Below the pieces are notes generated by a model. That model was given only the letters and a program-made list of their open reading frames with translations, had not been told where the DNA came from and ran no database searches. Shown one piece after another: positions 1-9,262 of a stretch of DNA of 64,000 bases. How positions within the stretch are numbered: position 1 is the stretch's first letter; every line of letters begins with the position of its first letter. The stretch covers positions 586,733-650,732 of the forward strand of contig NZ_VZOT01000001.1 in assembly GCF_008801935.1 (NCBI RefSeq), given 5' to 3'. Source of the DNA: Comamonas kerstersii. GTDB taxonomy: Bacteria; Pseudomonadota; Gammaproteobacteria; Burkholderiales; Burkholderiaceae_C. The translations under genes and the position numbers were made by a program.

Positions 1-46
1 TTCGCCCGCCCCGCAATTGGGTGGGGCATTCCCCCTGAAATTTCTC

Positions 47-2335
47 ATGTCCAACGCCCCAAAAACATCTAACAAAGGCGTGCACAGCGAACTGACCTCC
101 CTGCAAGTGGCTCTGGCCACAGGTCTGTGCATTGCTGGTGCCACTGCTTTTGCCCAGGAAACTGCTACCCTGTCGACTGTGACGGTGACGGATAGTGCTG
201 CCCCCAGTGTCAAGAGTGATGAAGCTGTCTCCAGCAAATTCACAGTTCCGTTGCTGGACGTACCGATGACCGTCAATATCATCAATGACATCGTCATCGA
301 AGAAACTGGGGCAACCAACCTGCAAGAAGCGCTACGTACCGTTCCCGGCATCACTTTTGGCAATGGTGAAGGCGGCAACCCCACTGGCGACCAGCCCTTC
401 ATCCGTGGCATGGATGCTCAGTCCAGCACCTTTGTGGATGGCATGCGTGACATCGCCGCCGGTTCGCGCGAAGTGTTTAATCTGGAAGCGATCGAAGTGG
501 TCAAGGGCGCCGACTCGACCTATGCCGGCCGTGGTGGTGCAGGTGGCTCTATCAATATGAGCACCAAGAAAGCCAAGGATGGAGACTTCATCCATGGTGA
601 AGTAGGCTTGGGCACTGACAGCTACAAGCGCACTACGCTGGACTTCAACCGCAAGCTGAACGACACGACAGGTTTCCGTCTGAATGCCATGGCACATGAC
701 GCCGATATACCTGGCCGCGACGGCCCTACCAATAAGCGCTGGGGTATTGCACCGACCATCACTTTTGGGATGGGTACGCCCACGGAAGTCACGCTGGGAT
801 GGCAGCATCTGCAGACCGATGACATCCCAGAAAGCGGTATTCCTTATCTGTACGGCAACAACAAGCAAGGATCAACCACGGAAACTGCGGCCGGAACACC
901 CTCAGTCTCCACCCTCCCTGGCGGCAGCAACGTACGCCCTACCTATGGCAACAGCCGTAAAAACTGGTATGGACTGGTTGACCGAGATTTCAGCAAAGAA
1001 AAAAGCGATCTCTTCACTGCCAGCGTGGAGCACAAGCTCACTGAAACCAACAAGTTCCGCAATACGCTGCGCTACAGCAAATCCAAGCAGGACTACCTCT
1101 GGACACAGCCCGATGACAGCAAAGGCAATGTGCTGAATGGTTATGTATGGCGTCGTGGCAATGCCCGCAGCGCCGAAGTCACCACCCTGCAGAACGTGGC
1201 GGAATTCACAGGCAAGGCCCAGACTGGCGATATCGGTCATAGCTTCGCGGCAGGCTTGGAACTGTCCAAGGAAAAGTCAGATGCCCGTGCTGCCGCAGTG
1301 CAAACTGGCGGCACATGCAACGCGGTGAGTATGTGGTGTGCTTCGCTGAATAGCCCAGATATTCATACGCCCTGGACTGGCAGTTACACCCTGCCTACAC
1401 AAGCCACGCGCAATCAGATCGACACGATTGCACTTTATGGTTTTGACACTATTGAGTTGAACAAACAGTGGTTGCTGAACGCAGGCCTGCGACTTGACCA
1501 CTATAAGCTGCAAGCTTCCGGGCCGGCAGGTGGTCGTGCGCCCAACACATATCCAGCCTACGATCTGGAGCGCACGGATACTTTGTTCAACTACCAGGTG
1601 GGCGTGGTCTACAAGCCAGCGTCCAACGGCAGCATTTACGCCAATCTGAGTACATCTTCTCGCCCGGGCGGCTCGACGCTGGGCAATGGCAATGAAGATT
1701 TGACGACCAACACCAATGAGCAGGCAGATCTGAGCCCAGAAAAGACGCGCTCTATCGAGTTTGGAACAAAGTGGGATTTACTGAATAAGAAGCTGGGGGT
1801 AACTGCCGCAATTTTCCGCAACGAAGTCACCAATGTACGCATCACCGAAAACGGTGAAACCTACATGGGAGGCAACAAGGTGGTCAATGGCCTGGAGTTG
1901 GGATTCAACGGCCAAATTGCCAAAAACTTCAGCTTGTTTGGTGGCTATACCTACATGGATAGCAAACAAAAGGACATGGGCCAAGACAATATCGCCAACG
2001 GCCTGCCCTTTACCAACACGCCTAAACACAGCTTTACATTGTGGAGCAGCTACAAGCCCAGCCAGCAGCTGACACTGGGCCTTGGCATCTACACACAAAG
2101 CTCTGTCAATGCAGCTTATGTGCGAGCCAACGATGGCGGCATCGTCACCAAGGGGGCCAGCGGCTATGCCCGCTATGACGCCATGGCCAGCTACCAGTTC
2201 AACCCCAATCTGGCACTGCAAGTCAACGTCTACAACCTGACAGATAAGGTGTACTACAGCGGCGTGCGCTCTACGCACTATGCGACCATCGCTCCCGGCC
2301 GCTCTGCCGTTGCCACCCTCAAGTTCACTTACTGA
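47..2335 (+). CDS. fiu: TonB-dependent catecholate siderophore receptor (Fiu-like)
   Basis: Outer-membrane ligand-gated channel of about 762 residues, expected to import ferric catecholates using TonB energy. The sequence shows an exported N-terminus ending near AFAQET, a plug domain at about residues 75-180 (TNLQEALRTVPG, then FIRGMDAQSS), and a long beta-barrel ending in LKFTY with the C-terminal aromatic usual for barrel proteins. The frame opens at 17, but ATG 47 (MSNAPKTSNK) gives a more usual N-terminus. PiuC/YbiX follows, the same pairing as fiu-ybiX in E. coli, which supports the Fiu call. Any Fur site lies upstream of the window. A different siderophore specificity is possible. Confidence 0.88.
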   Translation: MSNAPKTSNKGVHSELTSLQVALATGLCIAGATAFAQETATLSTVTVTDSAAPSVKSDEAVSSKFTVPLLDVPMTVNIINDIVIEETGATNLQEALRTVPGITFGNGEGGNPTGDQPFIRGMDAQSSTFVDGMRDIAAGSREVFNLEAIEVVKGADSTYAGRGGAGGSINMSTKKAKDGDFIHGEVGLGTDSYKRTTLDFNRKLNDTTGFRLNAMAHDADIPGRDGPTNKRWGIAPTITFGMGTPTEVTLGWQHLQTDDIPESGIPYLYGNNKQGSTTETAAGTPSVSTLPGGSNVRPTYGNSRKNWYGLVDRDFSKEKSDLFTASVEHKLTETNKFRNTLRYSKSKQDYLWTQPDDSKGNVLNGYVWRRGNARSAEVTTLQNVAEFTGKAQTGDIGHSFAAGLELSKEKSDARAAAVQTGGTCNAVSMWCASLNSPDIHTPWTGSYTLPTQATRNQIDTIALYGFDTIELNKQWLLNAGLRLDHYKLQASGPAGGRAPNTYPAYDLERTDTLFNYQVGVVYKPASNGSIYANLSTSSRPGGSTLGNGNEDLTTNTNEQADLSPEKTRSIEFGTKWDLLNKKLGVTAAIFRNEVTNVRITENGETYMGGNKVVNGLELGFNGQIAKNFSLFGGYTYMDSKQKDMGQDNIANGLPFTNTPKHSFTLWSSYKPSQQLTLGLGIYTQSSVNAAYVRANDGGIVTKGASGYARYDAMASYQFNPNLALQVNVYNLTDKVYYSGVRSTHYATIAPGRSAVATLKFTY

Positions 2336-2381
2336 GGACTGTGAGCCAGGCCTAGATTGACCTGGGCAGACAGCGCTGAAC

Positions 2382-2416
2382 AAAGCCCCGCCAGCACCTG
2401 CTGCAGCGGGGCTTTT
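2382..2416 (+). terminator. Rho-independent terminator after the TonB receptor
   Basis: The arms AAGCCCCG and CGGGGCTT flank a GC-rich loop and are followed by a short T-run, 47 bases after the receptor stop. It separates the receptor from the hydroxylase gene, which starts at 2480. Confidence 0.7.
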
Positions 2417-2479
2417 CCATACATACTGCATGCCATGGCTGTGTGATGTGCATGCTTTGTTGAAAAAGGTTGAGCCACC

Positions 2480-3160
2480 ATGATGCTCCGAATCCCCGCC
2501 CTCCTCACCCCTGAAGAAGTTCGCGAATGCCGCCAGGCCATGGAAGCGGCCAACTGGCAGGATGGCCGCACCACGGCGGGACATCTGGCGGCCAGGGTCA
2601 AAAGCAATCTGCAGTTGCCCGTTGACAGCCCGCTGGCGCAGAAGATGGGCACCCTGATTCTGGACAAACTGTCGCGCAACCCGCTGTACCTGTCTGCGGC
2701 GCTGCCGCTGCGTGTGCTGCCCCCGCGCTTTAACCGGTATGAAGGTGGCGGCACTTATGGCAACCACATTGATAACGCGCTGTTTGTGATTCCGGGCACA
2801 GCCATCAAGGTGCGCACCGATGTGTCCACCACCGTCTTCTTCAGCGACCCCGACGAATACGAAGGCGGTGAGCTGATCATCGAAGACACGTTTGGCCACC
2901 AGAGCGTCAAGCTCGCGGCAGGCGATGCCATTCTCTACCCCGGCACCAGCCTGCACCGCGTCAACCCGGTCACCCAGGGCACGCGCTATGCCTCGTTCTT
3001 CTGGACGCAAAGCCTGGTGCAGTCCGACGAGCAACGCCGCCTGCTGTTTGACCTGGACCAGTCCATCCAGCAGCTGACTGCGGACTGCCCTGATCACCCC
3101 AGACTGTCTGCGCTGTCCGGCACGTATCACAACCTGCTGCGCATGTGGTCGCAGGCATGA
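2480..3160 (+). CDS. piuC: PKHD-type Fe(II)/2-oxoglutarate hydroxylase (PiuC/YbiX family)
   Basis: 226-residue cytoplasmic dioxygenase of the prolyl-4-hydroxylase-like PKHD family. The iron triad is visible as H96-x-D98 (in GNHIDNA) and H159 (in TSLHRVNP), with R169 as the likely 2-oxoglutarate ligand. The length is typical for the family. Its place directly behind a Fiu-like receptor matches the fiu-ybiX/piuC arrangement, where the enzyme is tied to iron-siderophore uptake, although its substrate is not settled. The TGA stop overlaps the ATG at 3157 of the next gene, suggesting translational coupling. Confidence 0.9.
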   Translation: MMLRIPALLTPEEVRECRQAMEAANWQDGRTTAGHLAARVKSNLQLPVDSPLAQKMGTLILDKLSRNPLYLSAALPLRVLPPRFNRYEGGGTYGNHIDNALFVIPGTAIKVRTDVSTTVFFSDPDEYEGGELIIEDTFGHQSVKLAAGDAILYPGTSLHRVNPVTQGTRYASFFWTQSLVQSDEQRRLLFDLDQSIQQLTADCPDHPRLSALSGTYHNLLRMWSQA

Positions 3161-4302
3161 TGGAGCACACCATGCGCAACGCCCTGGGTGAAGCAGTACG
3201 CGCCGCACACACGCAGATTCCGGCAGACATCCGCTGCGCGGCGGATTACGAACGCCATGCCATTCACCACATCGCGGCACAGGCCTGGCAGCACATCCAG
3301 AGTGGTGCCGACCAGAACCTGACGCTGGCGCACAACCGCGCGGCACTGGATGCGCTGCGGCTGGTTCCGCAGCCCGTGGCCGATCTGCGCCATGCCCATA
3401 CCCGCATCGAGCTGCTGGGTCAGACGCTGGCCAGCCCTCTGCTCCTGGCTCCTGTGGCCTACCAGCGGCTGGTGCACCCAGAAGGTGAGCTGGCGACCGT
3501 CCGCGCGGCCATGGCCTTGCAGACGGGCATGGTGGTGAGCACGCTGTCGAGCTTTACGCTGGAGGAAATTGCACAGGCGGGGCAGGTGGCTGCCACGGAA
3601 ATGGGCCACAGCACGCCACGCTGGTTCCAGCTCTACATGCAGCCTGCGCGTGAGCACAGCCTGCAGCTGATCCGTCGTGCAGAAGCTGCGGGCTACACCG
3701 CTATCGTCTGGACGGTGGATGCCTCCATCAAACGCTCTGGCTTTGCGCTGCCGCATGGCGTGGAAGCGGCCAATCTGCGCGGCATGCCCAGCACGCAGCA
3801 CACCCCGCCTTTGCTGGGGCCGATTCTGTTTGGCACCCCCCTCATACAGCAGATCCCCACCTGGGATGACCTGCGCTGGCTGCGCGCCCAGACACAGCTG
3901 CCCATCATCGTCAAAGGCATTCTGTCGCCTGCACAGGCGCAACAGGCCGTGGACCTGGGGGCGGATGCGCTGGTCGTTTCCAACCACGGCGGCCGCGTGC
4001 TGGATGGCGTGGTCAGCCCCATCGAGGTTCTGCCCGCGATCGCACAGGCCGTGCAAGGTCAGGTGCCGCTGCTGCTGGACAGCGGTGTGCGCCATGGCAC
4101 AGACGTGGTCAAAGCGCTGGCGCTGGGTGCCAGCGCCGCGCTGATTGGACGCCCGCAGCTGTATGCACTAGCCACCGCCGGACTGGTTGGAGTGGCCCAC
4201 CTGCTGCACCTGCTGCGTGCTGAGCTGGAACTGACCATGGCCCAGCTGGGCTGCGCCACCGTGGCCGACATCACGCCCGCAGTGCTCTGGCAGCAGCGTT
4301 AA
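3157..4302 (+). CDS. FMN-dependent alpha-hydroxy-acid dehydrogenase (LldD family)
   Basis: About 381 residues, of the lactate dehydrogenase / glycolate oxidase TIM-barrel family, which oxidises L-2-hydroxyacids to 2-oxoacids with FMN. Family marks are [14 protein letters not shown], the catalytic histidine in SNHGGR (about residue 277), [12 protein letters not shown] and [10 protein letters not shown]. The frame opens at GTG 3145, but ATG 3157 overlaps the piuC stop as ATGA and is preferred. ATG 3160 or 3172 are alternatives. Coupling to piuC suggests that its substrate or product is linked to iron acquisition, which is inference. The exact hydroxyacid cannot be told from the sequence. Confidence 0.85.
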   Translation: MMEHTMRNALGEAVRAAHTQIPADIRCAADYERHAIHHIAAQAWQHIQSGADQNLTLAHNRAALDALRLVPQPVADLRHAHTRIELLGQTLASPLLLAPVAYQRLVHPEGELATVRAAMALQTGMVVSTLSSFTLEEIAQAGQVAATEMGHSTPRWFQLYMQPAREHSLQLIRRAEAAGYTAIVWTVDASIKRSGFALPHGVEAANLRGMPSTQHTPPLLGPILFGTPLIQQIPTWDDLRWLRAQTQLPIIVKGILSPAQAQQAVDLGADALVVSNHGGRVLDGVVSPIEVLPAIAQAVQGQVPLLLDSGVRHGTDVVKALALGASAALIGRPQLYALATAGLVGVAHLLHLLRAELELTMAQLGCATVADITPAVLWQQR

Positions 4303-4314
4303 AGCATCTGCAAT

Positions 4315-4408
4315 AAAAAAGGGAGCTGCTTGCACGCCCCCTTGCTTGTTTTCAGATAACTTTCATGCTGAATTGCTTATAAATTCAGCGCTGACAGCTC
4401 TCTTTTTT
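4315..4408. terminator. Nested-hairpin bidirectional terminator (dispersed repeat copy)
   Basis: The outer arms AAAAAAGGGAGCTG (4315) and CAGCTCTCTTTTTT (4395-4408) pair with one G-U. An inner hairpin GCTGAATT/AATTCAGC lies at 4367-4389. It separates two convergent genes and overlaps the stop codon of the minus-strand gene. The AGCGCTGACAGCT part matches other intergenic copies in this window. Confidence 0.7.
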
Positions 4409-5405
4409 ACTTCTTGTCGCCGAACTTGTCTTCCGGGCGAATGATCTTCACAGGCGCAGCCTTGCCCTTCAGTGCAGCAGGTGCATGGTAGGCACGAATG
4501 CCGCTGAAGGCGCGACGTGTCTCGCCCTCGCGGACCTCGAAGGAGCGCTCAAACTGCTGCTCACGCTGGTCGTCCTGGCGGGGGCCTTTGCCAAAGCCGG
4601 ATTTACGTGCGGGACGATCGCCATCGCGGCGTGGCTTGTCAAAGCGTGGACGCTCGGACTGGCCAAAGCTGCCTTCTTCGCGGCGGGGACGGTCGCCGAA
4701 CTTGCGCTCACCACGTGGTGCGCGGTCGTCACGTTCAAAGCGGGGGCGATCGCCTGCGCTGCGTTCCTTGTTGAAACGAGGGCGCTCAGACTGGCCAACG
4801 CCGCCTTCTTCGCGGCGAGGACGGTCACCGAACTTGCGCTCACCGCGTGGTGCGCGATCGTCACGCTCAAAGCGGGGGCGGTCGCCTGCGCTGCGTTCCT
4901 TGTTGAAACGAGGGCGCTCGGACTGGCCAAAGCCGCCTTCTTCGCGGCGAGGACGGTCACCGAACTTGCGATCACCGCGAGGTGCGCGGTCGTCACGTTC
5001 AAAACGGGGGCGGTCGCCATCGCGGCGTGGCTTGTCAAAGCGTGGGCGCTCGGACTGTCCAAAGCCACCTTCTTCGCGGCGAGGACGGTCGCCAAAGCTG
5101 CGTTCCTTGTTGAAATGCGGACGCTCACCGCCTTCACGGCGTGGGCCACGGTCTTCATTGAAGCGTGGACGCTCCGAGCGGCCAAAGCCGCCCTCGTCAC
5201 GGTCACGGCGAGGACCGCTGCGATCATTGCTGAAACGGGGGCGATCGCCGCCCGCACTGCGACGATCTTCTTGCTGGAAGCGTGGGCGCTCTGAGCGGCC
5301 GAAGCCTCCCTCGTTGCGGTCACGACGGGGACCACCGGTGCGGTCTGTGCGGGGGGCTCCCTCCGAAGAGGAGCCACGGAATGGTTTGCGGTCTGAGGAA
5401 GACAT
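4407..5405 (-). CDS. Arg/Gly-rich disordered repeat protein, unknown function
   Basis: 332 residues, dominated by charged repeats of the type RPRREEGGFGQSERPRF, FERDDRAPRG and RKFGD, with a 44-residue period. It has almost no hydrophobic residues and should be disordered. The composition resembles RGG-like RNA-binding tails found on DEAD-box helicases and pseudouridine synthases, but no catalytic domain is attached. Only the last 50 or so residues (FERSFEVREG through AFSGIRAYHAP) are non-repetitive and may be a conserved motif. Cytoplasmic nucleic-acid binding is inference. The opposite strand is also open because of the repeats. This strand is chosen because its frame runs between a clean start (MSSSDRKPF) and a terminator. 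Confidence 0.75.
   Translation of the reverse strand: MSSSDRKPFRGSSSEGAPRTDRTGGPRRDRNEGGFGRSERPRFQQEDRRSAGGDRPRFSNDRSGPRRDRDEGGFGRSERPRFNEDRGPRREGGERPHFNKERSFGDRPRREEGGFGQSERPRFDKPRRDGDRPRFERDDRAPRGDRKFGDRPRREEGGFGQSERPRFNKERSAGDRPRFERDDRAPRGERKFGDRPRREEGGVGQSERPRFNKERSAGDRPRFERDDRAPRGERKFGDRPRREEGSFGQSERPRFDKPRRDGDRPARKSGFGKGPRQDDQREQQFERSFEVREGETRRAFSGIRAYHAPAALKGKAAPVKIIRPEDKFGDKK
4641..5110. repeat. 132-bp in-frame tandem repeats
   Basis: The marker CGCTC inside the repeat recurs at 4651, 4783, 4915 and 5047, exactly 132 bases apart. Each unit codes 44 residues, and the units are nearly identical at DNA level. Flanking units toward the N-terminal coding end are more degenerate. Copy number could change by slippage or recombination without breaking the frame. 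Confidence 0.85.
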
Positions 5406-5467
5406 GTCGGCTTACTGAGTTAGACCTCCATTGTCTTGCCCATGCTGTAGCCCTGTGCGGCAGTGGC

Positions 5468-6211
5468 CTATGCCACAGAGGCAGCAGGGGCACGTTTGAT
5501 GGAGGTGAACAGCCCTTCGCGCAGGGCCTGCAGATCCAGCACACGCAGGCCGCCGTACTCCACCTTGAGCGCGCCATGGGCCTCCAGCGTAGCCAGTGCC
5601 TCGTTCACGCGCTGGCGTGACAGCCCCACAAGATACGCCAGTTCCTGCTGGGTGATGCGCAGCACCGAGCCCACGGCCGGATACAGCACGGGGTTGAACA
5701 AGGCGGCCAGGCTGCGCGCCACACGCACATCGGGGTTGCTGATACGGTCAATCTCCCGCGCTGCAATGAACTGCGCCAGCCGCTCGTTGAGCTGGTTCAT
5801 GATGAAGCGGTTAAAGGCCAGCGAGTTGTCCAGCAGCCACTGAAAGGTCTCCAGCGAAATACCCGCCAGCACGCTCTTGCGCAGCGCCTGGATGTTGTAG
5901 CGATACGGCTCGCGCTTGAGGCAGGTGCCCTCCCCAAACCAGCCACCGGGCGGCACGCCAGCAAACGTCATGGTCAGGCCGTCGCTGTTGTCGGCACTCA
6001 TCTTGAGCAGGCCATCAATCAGGCCCCACCAGTACTTCACGCTTTTGCCCGCGTGACAGACGTACTCGCCCGCGCAGGCTTCCGTCACCTGCAAGGCCGC
6101 AATCGCACGTTCCCGCTCCGCCGGCAGCAGCGAATGCAGCCAGGGGATGGCTGCAATCTCTTCAGCGGTGGCCAGACGACGACGTTGATACAGGGAAGTG
6201 CTGGAACTCAT
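5468..6211 (-). CDS. Crp/Fnr family transcriptional regulator
   Basis: About 247 residues. It has an N-terminal cyclic-nucleotide-binding-like beta-roll (about 25-140; GEYVCHAGKSVKYWW, GGWFGEGTCLKREPYRYNIQAL) and a C-terminal winged helix (about 175-225; ITQQELAYLVGLSRQRVNEAL). There is no Cys cluster for an Fe-S centre, so it is not a classical Fnr. The start is placed at ATG 6211 (MSSSTSLYQ); ATG 6223 is an alternative, and the longer open frame upstream is not needed. It is divergent from the acyl-CoA synthetase/Liv cluster and is a plausible regulator of it (inference). Confidence 0.85.
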   Translation of the reverse strand: MSSSTSLYQRRRLATAEEIAAIPWLHSLLPAERERAIAALQVTEACAGEYVCHAGKSVKYWWGLIDGLLKMSADNSDGLTMTFAGVPPGGWFGEGTCLKREPYRYNIQALRKSVLAGISLETFQWLLDNSLAFNRFIMNQLNERLAQFIAAREIDRISNPDVRVARSLAALFNPVLYPAVGSVLRITQQELAYLVGLSRQRVNEALATLEAHGALKVEYGGLRVLDLQALREGLFTSIKRAPAASVA

Positions 6212-6491
6212 AACCCCAAGCATGCGCACAAGCCCGCCCCTGAGCAATGGGGTTTGCGACAACGCAGCACACGCCGTCATGCATGGCGCTCTGACTGAAA
6301 TCAAATCGCAGCAAAAAACGACATCTTGCTGCGCTTTCCACGGAAAAACCCGATCAGGTCTTTCCCGAGAAAGTCGTTGCAAAGACAAGAAAGCGTCAAA
6401 CCGCCACCTACCATGAACTTCAATCTGTGGGTTGTGCCGTGTGTGCGGCAGGCCTGTGACCCGTGCTTGCATGAAACTTTGAGGATCTGTG

Positions 6492-8426
6492 ATGGCGACA
6501 ACATTCCCGCACCTGTTGCTGCAGCATGCTGCCCAAAGGCCCGATGCTGTAGCCCTGCGCGAAAAGGAGTACGGCATTTGGCAGACATGGACATGGGCTG
6601 ACGTCGCCCGTGACGTGCGCCACATGGCCTGCGGTCTGGCTGCACTGGGACTGGCCAAGGGGCAGAACCTGGCCTTCATCAGCGACAACCGTCCCCACGT
6701 CTACATGGGCTTTCTGGCCGTGCAGAGCATTGGCGCCGTCCCGATTCCGCTGTATCAGGATGCCGTGGCCCAGGAGATGTGCTTCGTCATCCAGGACGCA
6801 GAGATTGCCTTTGCCTTTGCCGAAAACCAGGAGCAGGTCGACAAGCTGCTGGAAGTGCGTGAAACCGTGCCCGGCATTCAGCACATCATCTACGACGACC
6901 CCCGCGGACTGCGCAAATACGCCGAGCCCGGCCTGATCAGCACCGAGCAGCTCAAGCAGATGGGTGCGATTTGGGACAAGGAGCACCCTGGCGTCTGGGA
7001 CTCCATGGCGCAGTCCGTGCGCCCTGATGATGTGTCCATCATCCTCTACACCTCGGGCACCACCGGCAAGCCCAAGGGCGTGTGCCAGACCCATGCCAGC
7101 TTCATCGGATCCGCACAGGGCGGCGTGCAAGTCGATGGCCTCACCTCTGCGGACAATGTCATCTCCTACCTGCCGCCCGCCTGGGTGGGGGACCACCTGT
7201 TCTCTCTGGCGCAATGGATGGTGGCGGGCTTTACCATCAACTGCCCCGAGTCGGCCAACACCGTCAGCATCGACCTGCGCGAAATCGGCCCGACCTACTA
7301 CTTTGCGCCCCCGCGTGTGTTTGAAGGCATGCTGACCTCCGTGTCCATCCGCATGGAAGATGCCGCAAAGCCCAAGCAGTGGCTCTACAACCGCTGCATG
7401 GAGCTGGCCAAGCGCGTCGGCGCGGACATTCTGGATGGCAAGCCCGTAGGAGCCTGGGACCGCTTCAAATACCGCCTGGGCGACCTGCTGATCTACGGGC
7501 CGCTGCGCAATGTCATGGGCCTGTCGCGCATCCGCGTGGCCTATACGGCTGGTGCTGCGATCGGTCCGGACCTGTTCAAGTTCTTCCGCTCCATCGGCAT
7601 CAACCTCAAACAGCTCTATGGCCAGACCGAAACCTGCGCCTACGTCTGCATTCAGCAAAATGGCCAAGTCAAGCTCAACACCGTCGGCCAGGCCGCACCG
7701 GGTATTGAACTGAAGATTGCCGACAACGGCGAGGTGCTGGTCAAGGGTGTGTCCGTGCTCAAGGAGTACTACAAGCGCCCGGACGCCACGGCCGAAGTCA
7801 TCGACGAGCAGGGCTACTTCCACACGGGCGATGCTGGCGTGATCGACGAAGACGGCCACCTGCGCATCATCGACCGCGCCAAGGACGTGGGCAAGATGAA
7901 CACCGGCGCCATGTTTGCGCCTAACTACATCGAGAACAAGCTCAAGTTCTTCCCCCAGATCAAGGAAGCCGTGTGCTTTGGCCACCAGCGTGACCAGGTC
8001 TGCGCCTTTATCAACATCGACTACGAAGCCGTGGGCAACTGGGCCGAGCGCCAGGGCATTCCTTACGGCGGCTATGTGGACCTGGCATCCAAGTCGCAGG
8101 TGCTGGAGCTCATCAGCAACTGCATTGCACAGGTCAATGCCGACCTGGCCACGGAAGCAGGCATGGCCGACACCCAGGTCGCGCGCTTCCTCGTGCTGCA
8201 CAAGGAGCTGGACCCCGATGACGACGAGCTGACCCGCACCCGCAAGGTACGCCGCAACTTCATTGCCGAAAAGTACGCCGTGCTGATTGATGCGCTGTAC
8301 ACCGGCAAGACCGAGCAGTTCATCGAGACCCAGGTGAAGTTTGAGGACGGGCGCACCGGCAGCGTCAGCGCCACGCTCCAGATCCTGGAGGCCAAGACCT
8401 ACCCGGCCTCTCGCGCCGCAGCCTGA
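6492..8426 (+). CDS. AMP-forming acyl-CoA synthetase (long-chain type)
   Basis: 644 residues of the ANL superfamily, activating a carboxylic acid to its CoA thioester with ATP. The phosphate-binding loop YTSGTTGKPKG lies at about residue 186, YGQTE at about 375, HTGDAG at about 443, and DRAKD follows. The length and the inserted middle region resemble long-chain synthetases. ATG 6492 is preferred over GTG 6489, with GAGG at 6481-6484 as ribosome binding site. It is first in a run of same-strand genes for a Liv-type ABC transporter, so it probably activates the imported acid. Whether the substrate is aliphatic or aromatic cannot be told. Confidence 0.88.
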   Translation: MATTFPHLLLQHAAQRPDAVALREKEYGIWQTWTWADVARDVRHMACGLAALGLAKGQNLAFISDNRPHVYMGFLAVQSIGAVPIPLYQDAVAQEMCFVIQDAEIAFAFAENQEQVDKLLEVRETVPGIQHIIYDDPRGLRKYAEPGLISTEQLKQMGAIWDKEHPGVWDSMAQSVRPDDVSIILYTSGTTGKPKGVCQTHASFIGSAQGGVQVDGLTSADNVISYLPPAWVGDHLFSLAQWMVAGFTINCPESANTVSIDLREIGPTYYFAPPRVFEGMLTSVSIRMEDAAKPKQWLYNRCMELAKRVGADILDGKPVGAWDRFKYRLGDLLIYGPLRNVMGLSRIRVAYTAGAAIGPDLFKFFRSIGINLKQLYGQTETCAYVCIQQNGQVKLNTVGQAAPGIELKIADNGEVLVKGVSVLKEYYKRPDATAEVIDEQGYFHTGDAGVIDEDGHLRIIDRAKDVGKMNTGAMFAPNYIENKLKFFPQIKEAVCFGHQRDQVCAFINIDYEAVGNWAERQGIPYGGYVDLASKSQVLELISNCIAQVNADLATEAGMADTQVARFLVLHKELDPDDDELTRTRKVRRNFIAEKYAVLIDALYTGKTEQFIETQVKFEDGRTGSVSATLQILEAKTYPASRAAA

Positions 8427-8449
8427 ACCTAGCCAAGAGATCCGCAGCC

Positions 8450-9235
8450 ATGACAGACAAGAACATTGGCGATGTCATTTTGGACATCCAGAACATCAGC
8501 CTGCGCTTTGGTGGCGTGAAGGCACTCACGGACATTTCCTTCAATGTCCGCGAGCACGAGATCCGCTCCATCATCGGCCCCAACGGCGCAGGCAAAAGCT
8601 CCATGCTCAACTGCATCAACGGGGTCTATACGCCCAGCGAAGGCAAGATCACCTTCCGCGGCCAGACCTTCTCCAACATGAACAGCCGCCAGGTCGCGGA
8701 AATGGGCATTGCGCGCACCTTTCAGAACCTGGCGCTGTTCAAGGGCATGAGCGTGATTGACAACATCATGTCCGGGCGCAACCTCAAGATCAAAAGCAAT
8801 CTGCTGATGCAGGCGCTGCGCATTGGTCCGGCGCTCAAGGAAGAAATTGCCCACCGCGAGTTTGTGGAGCACATCATCGACTTCCTTGAAATTCAGGCCT
8901 ATCGCAAGACGCCCGTAGGCCAGCTGCCCTATGGCCTGCAAAAGCGCGTGGACCTGGGCCGCGCACTGGCCATGGAGCCCAAGGTGCTGCTGCTCGATGA
9001 ACCCATGGCCGGCATGAACGTGGAAGAAAAGCAGGACATGTGCCGCTTCATCCTCGACGTCAATGACGAGTTCGGCACCACCATCGTCCTGATCGAGCAT
9101 GACATGGGCGTGGTGATGGACATCTCCGACCGTGTCGTGGTGCTTGACTACGGCAAGAAGATCGGTGACGGCGCCCCCGACGAAGTCCGCAACAACGAAG
9201 ACGTGATCCGAGCCTATCTGGGCTCCAGCCACTGA
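8450..9235 (+). CDS. livG: Branched-chain-type ABC transporter ATP-binding protein (LivG-like)
   Basis: 261-residue ATPase. Walker A GPNGAGKS is at about 43-50, the signature region is LPYGLQKRVDLGRALA, and Walker B VLLLDEP is at about 179-185, followed by AGMNVEEK and the H-loop IEHDMGVVM. The signature reads YGLQK rather than the canonical LSGGQ, a variation common in LivG homologues. It lies 23 bases after the synthetase gene. It should energise import with the LivF-type ATPase at 12796, giving the usual heterodimeric pair of this HAAT family. Confidence 0.9.
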   Translation: MTDKNIGDVILDIQNISLRFGGVKALTDISFNVREHEIRSIIGPNGAGKSSMLNCINGVYTPSEGKITFRGQTFSNMNSRQVAEMGIARTFQNLALFKGMSVIDNIMSGRNLKIKSNLLMQALRIGPALKEEIAHREFVEHIIDFLEIQAYRKTPVGQLPYGLQKRVDLGRALAMEPKVLLLDEPMAGMNVEEKQDMCRFILDVNDEFGTTIVLIEHDMGVVMDISDRVVVLDYGKKIGDGAPDEVRNNEDVIRAYLGSSH

Positions 9236-9262
9236 CACCATCGCGATCACGGGAGACACGCA

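Noticed and set aside
1778..3346. 522-codon open frame on the minus strand
   Set aside because: It is antisense to the TonB receptor end and to piuC, whose iron-site motifs are intact.
4641..5110. CRISPR array
   Set aside because: The repeats are 132 bp, contiguous and in frame with a coding sequence, without spacers.
4498..5418. 306-codon Arg/Ser/Pro-rich frame opposite the Arg/Gly-rich repeat gene
   Set aside because: The repeats keep several frames open on both strands. The minus-strand frame has the better start, a unique C-terminus and a terminator directly after it.
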